Part shown: positions 54,344 to 62,821 of the stretch, one piece after another
How positions within the stretch are numbered: position 1 is the first letter of the stretch
Layout: each line of letters begins with the position of its first letter
Assembly (NCBI GenBank): GCA_964420975.1
Contig: CAYQVH010000006.1
Coordinates: 88,715-152,714, forward strand
DNA: 64,000 nt
From: Accumulibacter sp964420975
GTDB lineage: Bacteria > Pseudomonadota > Gammaproteobacteria > Burkholderiales > Rhodocyclaceae
Direction: 5' to 3'
Made by a program: the position numbers and the translations under genes
Notes under the pieces: model-generated
The model's input: the letters and a program-made list of their open reading frames with translations, nothing else
Databases searched by the model: none
Told to the model about the DNA's origin: nothing

Positions 54344-54553
54344 ATGAGGACCGCTCACCATCCGCGTCAGGATACGACTGCAACCGCCTTGGCACGCGCC
54401 CATGCGCTGGCGCTACGCTTCCTCGACTCGCTGCCGGAGCGCCCGGTCAGCCATGTCCCGTCGCCTGCCGACCTGGCGCTGCGACTGCGCCAGATCGACG
54501 GGACAGTGCGCGCTCGCTGGCGACCTGAACGTTGGCCAACGACACGCCGGTGA
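54344..54553 (+). pseudogene. Probable N-terminal remnant of a PLP-dependent decarboxylase/aminotransferase-like protein
   Basis: A 69-residue frame, MRTAHHPRQDTTATALARAH followed by ALALRFLDSLPERPVSHVPS, resembling the opening of group II PLP-dependent decarboxylase-like proteins (A..HAL.FLD.LPERPV). The rest of the enzyme is missing, as the YitT-type gene begins inside it at 54532. It may be a relict or a small unrelated protein; similarity is judged by eye only. Confidence 0.35.
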
Positions 54554-55152
54554 CCGATTCGCTTCGCCACAGTCGCTTCGAGGACGCCCAGGCGCTGGTC
54601 GCAGCCGCCATGGTCGGTTCGCTTGGCCTCGGTCTGCTCAAGGAGGCGGGGCTGATCACCGGCGGTACCGTCGGCCTCGCCTTTCTCGCTCACTACGCGA
54701 GCGGCGTCAGCCTCGGTACGCTGTATTTCGCCATCAACGTTCCGTTCATGGTCTTTGCGTGGTTCCAGGTTGGCCGCGCGTTCACGCTGAAGACTCTGTG
54801 CGCCATCGCGCTGCTCGCCGCCGCCACCGATCTGTTGCCGCGCCACGTCCGCTTCGGCCAGCTCGACCCGATCTACGCGGCGCTGATGGGCGGGCTGCTG
54901 GCCGGAATGGCGATGATCATCCTTTTTCGCCACCAGGCGAGTTTGGGCGGACTGAACATTTTGGTGCACTGGCTGCAGGAGCGTTTCGGCTGGCGCGCCG
55001 GGTACGTCCAGCTGGCGATCGACCTCGCCCTGATCGGCGCCGCGCTGACGCTGCTGCCGCTCGATCGCCTCGCGATCTCGCTGCTCGGCGCCGCCGTCCT
55101 CAACCTGACGCTGGCGATCAACCACCGGCCCGGCCGTTACGTCGCGGTTTGA
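54532..55152 (+). CDS. YitT/DUF161-type membrane protein
   Basis: A 206-residue inner-membrane protein with about five helices and the YitT-family LGLLKEAGLITGGTVGLAFL (glycine-rich, re-entrant-like), GTLYFAINVPFMVFAWFQVG and SLGGLNILVHWLQERFGWRA. Its function is unknown. The start may be TTG at 54532 or GTG at 54550; neither has a strong ribosome site. It lies about 260 bases after ureG. A hairpin terminator follows 40 bases downstream. Confidence 0.85.
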   Translation: MANDTPVTDSLRHSRFEDAQALVAAAMVGSLGLGLLKEAGLITGGTVGLAFLAHYASGVSLGTLYFAINVPFMVFAWFQVGRAFTLKTLCAIALLAAATDLLPRHVRFGQLDPIYAALMGGLLAGMAMIILFRHQASLGGLNILVHWLQERFGWRAGYVQLAIDLALIGAALTLLPLDRLAISLLGAAVLNLTLAINHRPGRYVAV

Positions 55153-55192
55153 GTAGGCGCCGCGTTTCTCGCCCGTGAGGACGGAGCAAAGA

Positions 55193-55229
55193 AAAACCCT
55201 CGCCGGGCGGATCGCCCGACGAGGGTTTT
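55193..55229. terminator. Bidirectional terminator between the YitT-type gene and the first repeat-protein gene
   Basis: Arms AAAACCCTCGCCGGGCG and CGCCCGACGAGGGTTTT (one mismatch) flank the loop GAT, with T-rich ends on both strands. It serves the convergent genes on either side. Confidence 0.9.
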
Positions 55230-55254
55230 GTCAGAAGCCGGTCTGGCTGGCGGA

Positions 55255-55545
55255 TTACTTGCCGCCGATCACGCCGGCTTCGTTGGCAGCGGTGTTGCCC
55301 TTGCCGATCGCGACCGCAGCGGCATTCTTCTGCTCGGCCTTGATCTTGGTGTTGCCTTCGACGCTGGTGTTGCCTTTGATCGCGCCAGCGGTGTTCTTGG
55401 CGGTGTTGTCCTTACCGATCGCGACGGCCGCGACGTTTTCCTGCTTGGCTTGGATTTCGGTCTTGCCTTTGACTTCGGTCTTCTGAGCAAAAGCCGGGGA
55501 AGCAGCGAAGGCGGCGACGACGATCAGGGTAGCGATAGAGCGCAT
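55255..55545 (-). CDS. Small secreted repeat protein, copy 1
   Basis: A 96-residue protein. Residues 1-20 (MRSIATLIVVAAFAASPAFA) form a Sec signal peptide. The mature part is two units of roughly 32 residues: QAKQENVAAVAIGKDNTAKN-TAGAIKGNT and KAEQKNAAAVAIGKGNTAAN-EAGVIGGK, rich in Asn, Thr, Gly, Ala, with no Cys. The pattern recalls small beta-forming or amyloid-like secreted proteins, but I do not recognise a family. A near-identical second copy lies at 55608-55846. The ATG is preceded by GGAGAAA. Confidence 0.8.
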   Translation of the reverse strand: MRSIATLIVVAAFAASPAFAQKTEVKGKTEIQAKQENVAAVAIGKDNTAKNTAGAIKGNTSVEGNTKIKAEQKNAAAVAIGKGNTAANEAGVIGGK

Positions 55546-55607
55546 GGGGTTTCTCCTTGAGGGTAAGTTAGAGCGTTGCTTTGACTAGGTTTTACTGAGC
55601 TTGAGGC

Positions 55608-55846
55608 TTACTTGCCGCCGATCACGCCGGCTTCGTTGGCAGCGGTGTTGCCCTTGCCGATCNNNNNNNNNNNNNNNNNNNNNNNNNNNNNNNNNNNNNN
55701 NNNNNNNNNNNNNNNNNNNNNNNNNNNNNNNNNNNNNNNNNNNNNNNNNNNNNNNNNNNNNNCTTGCCTTTGACTTCGGTCTTCTGAGCAAAAGCCGGGG
55801 AAGCAGCGAAGGCGGCGGCGACGATCAGGGTAGCAAATGTGCGCAT
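55608..55846 (-). CDS. Small secreted repeat protein, copy 2, interrupted by assembly gap
   Basis: The first ~28 residues (MRTFATLIVAAAFAASPAFA signal plus QKTEVKGK) and the last ~18 (IGKGNTAANEAGVIGGK) are visible; the middle is 100 N. The sequenced ends are almost identical to copy 1. The N-run breaks the frame, but if the missing part were 152 bases, as in copy 1, the gene would be exactly 291 bases like copy 1. So it is probably intact in the organism. Copies are 62 bases apart and may share a transcript. Confidence 0.75.
55663..55762. other. 100-base assembly gap (N)
   Basis: A run of exactly 100 N inside a repeated gene, the usual placeholder for a gap of unknown size. The comparison of the two gene copies predicts about 152 bases. 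Confidence 0.98.
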
Positions 55847-56130
55847 GGTGTTTCTCCGTGGTTAGTATGGTTGCTACGACGATTTCTTGCGGAGGGTTTG
55901 TTTCCGACTGCGTCGTACTTGCCTTAACGACCGACGCCGGAGGCGGTTGACGGCCAATAACGAGAACTTCGAATCTCGTCCGCAAGGCGCTCGTCGCCGA
56001 GACCTCGACCACTGCCTGTCGTCCGCCGGGAATCGCATATACTCGCGGCGCTTGCCGCCACCCGACGACGTTTGGCTGCCAGCTGCAGCTTGACCGATAG
56101 CCCCCCCTCTTTACCTTTGGCGAGAACGGA

Positions 56131-59094
56131 ATGGTCCGCATTTATGCCCTGATCTTCGCTTTATCCGGTATCTCCGGGCTGATTTACGAATCCGTCTGGA
56201 GCCACTATGTCAAGCTGATTCTTGGACATGCGGCGTTTTCGCAGACCCTGGTATTGGCGATTTTCATGGGCGGCATGGCCGCTGGCTCGTGGCTGGCGTC
56301 GCGTTTTTCATCCCGCCTGCGCAGCCTCCTTCTCGCTTACGCGCTGGTTGAAACGGCGATAGGCGTGATCGCGATCGGCTTTCATCCGTTTTTCGACGCC
56401 AGCACCCACTTTCTCTTCGACCGTCTATTACCGTCACTCGACCCCGGCGCGGCGGCTCTCGCCGCCAAACTGATCGTCGCCACGGTGTTGCTGCTGCCGC
56501 AATCGCTGCTGCTTGGCGCCACCTTCCCGCTGATGAGCGGCGGCGTGCTGCGCCTCGACCAGACGGCAACCGGACAAACCGTCGCCTTGTTGTACTTTGC
56601 CAACAGCATGGGCGCCGTGGTCGGCGTCTTATGGTCGGGATTCTGGCTCATTTCGGCGGTCGGACTGCCCGGTACCTTGCTCACTGCCGGTCTGATCAAC
56701 CTTGGCCTCGCGCTGCTGGTCTTCGTTCTCACCCGCGTCGGACCCCGCGAGTCAGTGGCGGCCCCGAACGAGGCAACCAGCGCCGGCAACCTACGTGGTT
56801 TGCGCTGGATCCTGTGGGCCGCCGCCATCACCGGCGCGGCGTCGTTCTGCTACGAAATCGCCTGGATTCGCATGTTGAGCATGGTGCTGGGGACTTCCAC
56901 GCATTCCTTCGAATTGATGCTCGCCGCGTTCATCCTCGGCTTGGCGCTCGGTGGTCTCTGGATTCGCCGGCGTATCGACAGCTTGCAGAATCCGAAACGG
57001 TTCCTTGGTGCGGTACAGATCGTGATGGGTACCTTGGCGCTAGCGACGTTGCCGCTCTACAACTACTCCTTCGACCTCATGGCGGCGATGATGCAGGGCT
57101 TGAGCCGCAGCGACAGCGGTTACGTGTTGTTCGCCCTGAGTGGTCACGTGATTGCCATGCTGATCATGTTGCCCGCCACTTTTTGCGCCGGGATGACGCT
57201 ACCGCTGTTGACGCTCATCTTGTGGCGCAGTGGTTGTGGCGAACGGGCGATCGGTCAGGTTTATGCCGCCAACACGCTCGGCGCGATCGCTGGCGTGATC
57301 GCGGCGGTTCACCTGGCCTTGCCGACAGTCGGTCTCAAGGGTCTGATGCTCTTCGGCACCCTGCTCGATGGCGCGTTGGGACTCTACCTCCTCGCCGGGG
57401 CACTGGCGGGAGTGGGAGCGCTACAACGCTACGGCGGACTCGCGGCGTTTGCCTTGGCCTGGGTCGCCTGCCTGACGAGTGTCGACTTCGACCCGCAACG
57501 CATGGCGGCCGGCGTCTATCGTCACGCCAGCGCGACTGTAGACCCGGGTATCGACGTGTTCCACTGGCAGGATGGCAAGACGGCGTCGATCGGCCTCGCT
57601 CGCGACGCGCGCGGACATGTGGAGATCACAACCAACGGCAAGACCGACGCCTCGCTCAACATGAGCGGCAAGGGCTCGCCGTCGCCCGACGAGGTCACCA
57701 TGGTTCTCGCCGGAGTGATTCCGATGCTGCACAACCCGGAAACCCGAGTCATCGCCAACGTCGGTTTCGGTTCCGGCCTGACGACCCACGCCTTGCTCGC
57801 CTTCCCGCAGGTCGAACGGGTCGACACGATCGAGATCGAGCCGGCAATGGTCGCCGGCGCGCGCATCGGTTTCGAAGCGCGTGTCACGCGCGCCTTTAAC
57901 GACCGGCGTAGCTTGGTCTATTTCGATGACGCCCGATCGCACTTCTCGAGTCACGGCAATCGCTACGATCTAATCGTTTCGGAGCCGTCGAATCCGTACG
58001 TTTCCGGCATCGCGTCCTTGTTCTCGCGCGAGTATTACCAGCACCTGACGCGCTACTTGTCGCCGGACGGCCTGTTCGTCCAATGGCTGCAAATCTACGA
58101 GACGTCGCTGCCCGTGGTCGCTTCGGTGATCGGCGCCTTGGACAGTGTTTTCTCCGACTACGCCGTTTACGCCACCGACGACGTCAACATGCTGATCGTC
58201 GCCCGTGTGACCGGAAAACTTGCCGCGCCCGATTACCGCCTGGTCGATCGCCCGGAGGTCCGCGCCGAACTCGAACCTCTGGGAATTGCCAGTCGCGCCG
58301 ATATTGCGCTACGCCGAGTGGGTAGCAAAGCCTTGTGGTCGCCGATGTTCGCCGCGCTGAGCACGCCGGCGAACTCCGACTACTATCCGTACGTCGATCA
58401 ACACGCAGCGCGCTACCGCTTCCTGCGCAAGAAGGACACCCTCGCCCTGCTCGAACTCGGCGACCATCCGGTACCGGTGCTCGAAGCCCTCGGCCTGCGC
58501 CCACAACCCGAAGCCGAACCGGTGGGAGCGCAAACCTTTTTCGACGCCGGCAACCACGCCTACGAAGCGCAGCGAATCCGGGATTACCTGCTCCGCGGTG
58601 ACGCGTCGGACGCGCTGCCGGCAAGCTTCTGGTGGGGCTACGCGACGATCGTCTCCGATCGGGATTGCACCGCGATGTCCGAAGCGATCGTTCTCGCGCT
58701 GATCGATCTGGCACGTCGGACGCATCCGGCGCTCGGCGCACGAGAGGTCGACGAGATCTGGTCGCGGTTGGCGGCGACCATGCCTTGCCGCCAGAGTGAC
58801 CCTCGCGTCGGCCAGTGGCTCGCCTTTCTCCGCGCCACCGGGACGCGAGACTGGTCGCTGGTCGCCCACCACGCACGCGCGATTCTCGACCGCGAGGGAA
58901 CGACACTAGCCGGTTCGCCACTCGAAACACTCCTCATCGCCGACCTGACGGCGCGTCTGGCAAACAACGACGGTGACGGCTTCCGGCGAACGCTCAGCGA
59001 CACCCTGGTACCCGCGCAAGCGGAGCGACGCGCCGGCCAGCCGCTACTGCTCGACTTGGTCGTCGCCCAGGGTGGCGCACGCGGTTGGCGCTAG
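56131..59094 (+). CDS. Fused MFS-like membrane domain / spermidine synthase-like protein
   Basis: A 987-residue protein. Residues ~1-470 form about a dozen membrane helices (FALSGISGLIYESVWSHYVK, then a second half with GAASFCYEIAWIRMLSMVLG), the double repeat seen in fused MFS/SpeE proteins. Residues ~480-740 hold an aminopropyltransferase-like domain: NVGFGSGLTTHALLAFPQVE, DTIEIEPAMV, YFDDARSHF and YDLIVSEPSNPYVSGIASLF. The C-terminal ~230 residues match nothing I know. The methyltransferase-like fold may use S-adenosylmethionine or a decarboxylated form; whether it makes polyamines is unproven. ATG 56131 is alone on this strand, without an operon. Confidence 0.85.
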   Translation: MVRIYALIFALSGISGLIYESVWSHYVKLILGHAAFSQTLVLAIFMGGMAAGSWLASRFSSRLRSLLLAYALVETAIGVIAIGFHPFFDASTHFLFDRLLPSLDPGAAALAAKLIVATVLLLPQSLLLGATFPLMSGGVLRLDQTATGQTVALLYFANSMGAVVGVLWSGFWLISAVGLPGTLLTAGLINLGLALLVFVLTRVGPRESVAAPNEATSAGNLRGLRWILWAAAITGAASFCYEIAWIRMLSMVLGTSTHSFELMLAAFILGLALGGLWIRRRIDSLQNPKRFLGAVQIVMGTLALATLPLYNYSFDLMAAMMQGLSRSDSGYVLFALSGHVIAMLIMLPATFCAGMTLPLLTLILWRSGCGERAIGQVYAANTLGAIAGVIAAVHLALPTVGLKGLMLFGTLLDGALGLYLLAGALAGVGALQRYGGLAAFALAWVACLTSVDFDPQRMAAGVYRHASATVDPGIDVFHWQDGKTASIGLARDARGHVEITTNGKTDASLNMSGKGSPSPDEVTMVLAGVIPMLHNPETRVIANVGFGSGLTTHALLAFPQVERVDTIEIEPAMVAGARIGFEARVTRAFNDRRSLVYFDDARSHFSSHGNRYDLIVSEPSNPYVSGIASLFSREYYQHLTRYLSPDGLFVQWLQIYETSLPVVASVIGALDSVFSDYAVYATDDVNMLIVARVTGKLAAPDYRLVDRPEVRAELEPLGIASRADIALRRVGSKALWSPMFAALSTPANSDYYPYVDQHAARYRFLRKKDTLALLELGDHPVPVLEALGLRPQPEAEPVGAQTFFDAGNHAYEAQRIRDYLLRGDASDALPASFWWGYATIVSDRDCTAMSEAIVLALIDLARRTHPALGAREVDEIWSRLAATMPCRQSDPRVGQWLAFLRATGTRDWSLVAHHARAILDREGTTLAGSPLETLLIADLTARLANNDGDGFRRTLSDTLVPAQAERRAGQPLLLDLVVAQGGARGWR

Positions 59095-59128
59095 CCGCCT
59101 CTGGAGTGAGTAAGCCCCGGACCGGACC

Positions 59129-59938
59129 TTAGCGAACGTCGTTCAAACGCCAGTCATAGTCCAGAAATTCCAGCTTGTAGTTGCCTTTGCGCAGCTGCGA
59201 CTGCGATTCCGGGGTATCCGCGAGGCGGTCGGCGTATCTGGCGAAGGTCTCCGGCAGGGTCCGAAAGCCCGCGTGCCCTTGGCTGAAATCCTTGCCGTAC
59301 CAGTCGAATAGCTTCGATACCTGGAGCGTGCCACTTGCCGGATCGAAACGGTTTCGACTTCGGTCAGCGAGAAAGCGGCGCAGGCTGTCTTCCAGTTGGG
59401 CGCCGAGCCGCTCGGCGACGAACGCTTCCTGGCGCAGCATCGGGCAGCCGATTGACGCGCAAACCACTGCGAAGTGGATGCGCGGCTCGTCAAACGCGCC
59501 GGGAGCCCGGATCATTTCGTGCTCGACCTCGTCCAGCGAGCGCTGCTGGCCCCGGAGGAGGAAGAACTTTTTCTTCCATGGGGATTGAAAGACGCTGCCA
59601 AGATCGCGGATCGACTGCAGATCGGGATAGCGGCTGAGTACCAGGTCGATGGTCTGCGCGTTGTAGGCGTTGATCAGGAAAGCCAGGCGCTGCGACCGTG
59701 TCCAGCCAGCGTAGTCCGCCTCGCTGGCTTGCGACAGGCTGGCGAGATACGCCTTCAGCACTTTGCGCTCGGCCGGTAGGGCGAGGGCGGCATAACGCAC
59801 TTGCGACGCCTTGCCATCGTCGATCAGTCGGACGTGTTTCTTGAGCAGCGCGTCCCACGCGGCGTGGTTGTGGTCGAAGGCGCTGGCGGTTGTCGTCAGC
59901 ACCAGGAAAACGGCGGCTAACAGGTCGCGAGCTGACAT
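59129..59938 (-). CDS. Secreted DUF547 protein
   Basis: A 269-residue exported protein. The signal peptide starts at the ATG at 59938 (MSARDLLAAVFLVLTTTASA), and the frame to 60007 would overlap the next gene. DUF547 blocks are AFLINAYNAQTIDLVLSRYP, FFLLRGQQRSLDEVEHEMIR and HFAVVCASIGCPML, containing a Cys pair and His as in the family's proposed thiol hydrolase fold. Function is unknown. It lies 10 bases after the VTT/flavin reductase gene and is probably co-transcribed with it. Confidence 0.88.
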   Translation of the reverse strand: MSARDLLAAVFLVLTTTASAFDHNHAAWDALLKKHVRLIDDGKASQVRYAALALPAERKVLKAYLASLSQASEADYAGWTRSQRLAFLINAYNAQTIDLVLSRYPDLQSIRDLGSVFQSPWKKKFFLLRGQQRSLDEVEHEMIRAPGAFDEPRIHFAVVCASIGCPMLRQEAFVAERLGAQLEDSLRRFLADRSRNRFDPASGTLQVSKLFDWYGKDFSQGHAGFRTLPETFARYADRLADTPESQSQLRKGNYKLEFLDYDWRLNDVR

Positions 59939-59948
59939 GGCGTTCGCC

Positions 59949-62093
59949 TTAACCGCGACGCCAGGCGTGGAAACGGGCGACCCAGGCGAGCACCTTCTGC
60001 GGCGCATGCGCCTTCTTCCAGTTGCCGGCAGCGTACTTGTTGGCCTCGGCGAGCGTCGGATAGATGTGGATCGTACCGAGAATCCGGTTCAGGCCGATGC
60101 CATAGCGCATCGCCAGCACGTACTCGGCGATCAGATCACCGGCGTGCTCGCCCACAATGGTGACGCCGAGAATTTTGTCCTTGCCGGGTACGGTCAGGAT
60201 CTTGACGAAACCGTGCGCTTCGCCGTCGGCGATGGCGCGGTCGAGGTCGTCGATACCATAGACCGTGACTTCATGCGGGATCTGTCGGGCGCGGGCTTCG
60301 CTCTCGCTGAGGCCGACACGGGCGACTTCGGGATCGACGAAAGTCGACCAGGGAATCACCGAGTAATCGGTGCGAAACTTGCGAACAGGGTCAAACAGCG
60401 CGTTAACCGCCGCGTACCACGCCTGGTGTGCCGCAGTGTGAGTGAACTGGTAGGGACCCGCGACGTCGCCGGCGGCGTAGATGTTCGGGTACTTGGTCTG
60501 CAGGAACTCGTTGGTGGCGATCGTCCGCTCGGCGGCGATGCCCAGCTCTTCGAGGCCATAACCGCTGACGTTGCCAACCCGACCCAGAGCGACCAGCACC
60601 GCGTCGAACGCGATCCGTACCTGCTGCCCCTGGTGTTCGGCGATCAGCGTCTTCTCGCCGTTGTCGACGACGAATTCGAGTGCCCGGTGGTCGACGAGGA
60701 CGGCGATCCCTTCGCTGCGAAAGCGCTGGATGACGAGTTCCGAAACCTCCGGATCCTCGCGCGGCATGATGCGCGGCCCTCTTTCGACTTGAGTCACGGA
60801 GGCGCCGAGGCGGGCAAAGGTCTGCGTCAGCTCGCTGCCGATCGGGCCGCCGCCGAGGACGAGCAACCGGCGCGGCAGGACGCGCAGATCCCAGACGGTA
60901 TCGGAAGTCAGATAGCCGACGGCTTCAAGTCCCGGGAGCGGCGGGATGAAGGGGCGAGCGCCAGCGGCGACGACGATGGCACGAGTCGTCAGACGTTCGC
61001 AGCGCCCGTCGTGGTGCGTGACTTCGACCTCCCAGGGCGAAACGAGGCGCGCCTGCCCGGCGATCACCTCGACACCCAGGCCGGTGTAGCGCTCGGCCGA
61101 GTCGTGCGGCTCGACGGCCTTGATGATCGCTTGCACGCGTTCCATGACGGTCGCGAAGTCGAACTCGGCGTGGGCGCTGCGCAGACCAAACTCCGACGCC
61201 CGCCGGATGTGCGAGAGCAGTTTCGCCGAACGGATCAGTGCTTTTGACGGCACGCAGCCGGTATTTAGGCAGTCGCCGCCGAGTTTGTGCTTTTCGATCA
61301 AGGTCACTTTGGCGCGTACGGCGGCCGCGATATACGAGGTCACCAGCCCCGCCGAGCCGGCGCCGATGACGATCAGGTTACGGTCGAAGCGGGCCGGCTT
61401 CTGCCAGCCGGCATAGACCTTGCGCGCCGCGAGCACGTCGACGGCGTTCTTGGCGAGCAAAGGGAAAATGCCGAGAAGGACAAAAGAGCCGATCAGCGCT
61501 GGCGAGAGTATGCCCACCAGTGAGTCAATCTTCGCCAGCTGGGTGCCGGCGTTAACGTACACCAGCGTACCGGCGAGCATGCCGAGCTGGCTCACCCAGT
61601 AGAAAGTCGGCGTCCTGATCGGCGTCAGACCCATCAGCAAGTTGATGACAAAAAACGGGAAGATCGGCACCAGGCGCAAGGTGAAGAGGTAGAAGCCGCC
61701 CTCCTTTTCGACCCCGGCATTGATCGCGCGCAGACGATCGCCAAAGCGCTTTTGCACCCAGTCGCGCAAGAGAAAGCGCGAGGCGAGAAAGGCGAGCGTG
61801 GCGCCCAGCGACGACGCGAAGGAGACCAACACCAGCCCCCAGAAAAGGCCAAAGATTGCGCCGCCAGCCAGCGTCATCACCGCTGCCCCAGGCAACGACA
61901 GTCCGGTGACGGCGACGTAGGCGACGAAGAAGGCGGCCGCTGCCTGCAACGGTTGCGCGGCCCGCCAGGCTTCGATCGCGGCTTGCTGGGTCTTGAAGTA
62001 GTCGAGGCTCAGGAAACGGCCGAGGTCGAAGGCAAAAAAGCCCAGCACCAGAGCAGCAAGCGCCGCCAACAGCAGGGTTCTACGTAGATTCAT
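59949..62093 (-). CDS. VTT (TVP38/DedA-like) membrane domain fused to a mercuric-reductase-like flavoprotein
   Basis: A 714-residue fusion. Residues ~1-230 form a VTT/SNARE-associated membrane domain (GLSLPGAAVMTLAGGAIFGL, RLVPIFPFFVINLLMGLTPI). From ~235 a class I pyridine nucleotide-disulfide reductase follows: FAD site VIGAGSAGLVTSYIAAA, redox disulfide CLNTGCVPSKAL, NAD site LVLGGGPIGSELTQTFARLG and NIYAAGDVAGPYQFTHTAAH. There is no HMA domain or C-terminal vicinal Cys pair, so mercury reduction is doubtful. ATG 62093 follows GGAGGGAGG. Flanked downstream by the DUF547 gene. Confidence 0.92.
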   Translation of the reverse strand: MNLRRTLLLAALAALVLGFFAFDLGRFLSLDYFKTQQAAIEAWRAAQPLQAAAAFFVAYVAVTGLSLPGAAVMTLAGGAIFGLFWGLVLVSFASSLGATLAFLASRFLLRDWVQKRFGDRLRAINAGVEKEGGFYLFTLRLVPIFPFFVINLLMGLTPIRTPTFYWVSQLGMLAGTLVYVNAGTQLAKIDSLVGILSPALIGSFVLLGIFPLLAKNAVDVLAARKVYAGWQKPARFDRNLIVIGAGSAGLVTSYIAAAVRAKVTLIEKHKLGGDCLNTGCVPSKALIRSAKLLSHIRRASEFGLRSAHAEFDFATVMERVQAIIKAVEPHDSAERYTGLGVEVIAGQARLVSPWEVEVTHHDGRCERLTTRAIVVAAGARPFIPPLPGLEAVGYLTSDTVWDLRVLPRRLLVLGGGPIGSELTQTFARLGASVTQVERGPRIMPREDPEVSELVIQRFRSEGIAVLVDHRALEFVVDNGEKTLIAEHQGQQVRIAFDAVLVALGRVGNVSGYGLEELGIAAERTIATNEFLQTKYPNIYAAGDVAGPYQFTHTAAHQAWYAAVNALFDPVRKFRTDYSVIPWSTFVDPEVARVGLSESEARARQIPHEVTVYGIDDLDRAIADGEAHGFVKILTVPGKDKILGVTIVGEHAGDLIAEYVLAMRYGIGLNRILGTIHIYPTLAEANKYAAGNWKKAHAPQKVLAWVARFHAWRRG

Positions 62094-62209
62094 GGCTCAA
62101 CCTCCCTCCGATCGTTATCCGTCTCCACGAGCTTCTGTCGATCGGCAGTCGGCAGTCCTTACACGCGCTTACGCGTCGTCGGGCGTTGCCCCTGATTATT
62201 GACTCCAAC

Positions 62210-62356
62210 CAGGTTCTTGGCCGGCGTCACGACCAAGCTCGCGGGGTCTTCCTCGTGGAACGGGCAGCGGCCGACCAAATCCTTGCCCGCCTTCTTGAGC
62301 TCGATGCCCGATGCCTCGACCAGGGCGACAGGCAGATTCAGCGCTCGCTTGATCCT
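62210..62356 (-). pseudogene. CHC2 primase zinc-finger fragment
   Basis: On the minus strand a short piece reads LVEASGIELKKAGKDLVGRC followed by PFHEEDPASLVVTPAKNL, the N-terminal CHC2 zinc-finger of a mobile-element DNA primase. It stops before the second Cys pair (usually CFGC), and the Toprim part is missing. It is a remnant of a larger primase gene in a mobile region. Nothing else was recognised in the neighbouring 62094-62520. Confidence 0.7.
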
Positions 62357-62524
62357 GACGGGTGTCTGGCGCGATTTGTCGCAGCCATGAAACGAAGAAA
62401 CGGGCGTGATCGGCCGCTGCAAACGGAGATGCCGTCTCAAAACCGGCGGCTGGCGCCGCCATGGAATCGTTCACTCGCTTAACTCCGGCCGGCTAAGGGT
62501 GTCCCTATTGATGCGCATAGCTGC

Positions 62525-62552
62525 TTGACAGACGTACGCAATGACGTACCAT
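62525..62552 (+). promoter_or_regulatory. Promoter and YefM-type operator of the yefM-yoeB pair
   Basis: TTGACA (62525-62530) is a perfect -35; TACCAT (62547-62552) follows at 16 bases. Between and over them lie two GACGTAC repeats, with GTAC cores at 62534-62537 and 62546-62549, 12 bases apart, the spacing reported for YefM operators. Confidence 0.6.
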
Positions 62553-62578
62553 TTGGGTCTTCTTTGAAGGAGCACGAA

Positions 62579-62821
62579 ATGAACACACTTACCGCCAGCG
62601 AAGCTCGCGCTAACTTGTACCGTCTCATTGATCAAACAGTAGAGTCTCATGAACCAATCATCATTGCTGGAAAACGCAGCAGCGCTGTGCTGCTCTCCGC
62701 TGAAGATTGGAGTGCAATTCAGGAAACCTTATACCTGTTGGCCGTGCCTGGCATGCGAGAGTCCATTAAAGTTGGTATGGCCGAGCCCCTCGCAACAAGC
62801 TCGAAGGCGCTTAAGTGGTGA
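62579..62821 (+). CDS. yefM: YefM/Phd-family antitoxin
   Basis: An 80-residue Phd/YefM antitoxin: MNTLTASEARANLYRLIDQT at the start with DNA-binding residues, then HEPIIIAGKRSSAVLLSAED, then the toxin-binding tail. It has GAAGGAG before the ATG. The base composition is visibly lower in GC than the surrounding genes, a sign of recent acquisition. It overlaps the toxin start by four bases (GTGA). Confidence 0.95.
   Translation: MNTLTASEARANLYRLIDQTVESHEPIIIAGKRSSAVLLSAEDWSAIQETLYLLAVPGMRESIKVGMAEPLATSSKALKW

Noticed and set aside
55585..55791. Alternative frames through the N-run
   Set aside because: They exist only because the 100-base placeholder changes the frame; comparison with copy 1 shows the real frame is the one starting at 55846.
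59811..61247. A 478-codon plus-strand open frame
   Set aside because: It lies wholly opposite the VTT/flavin reductase and DUF547 genes, whose proteins match known families throughout. High GC creates such mirror frames; the product looks like random low-complexity sequence.
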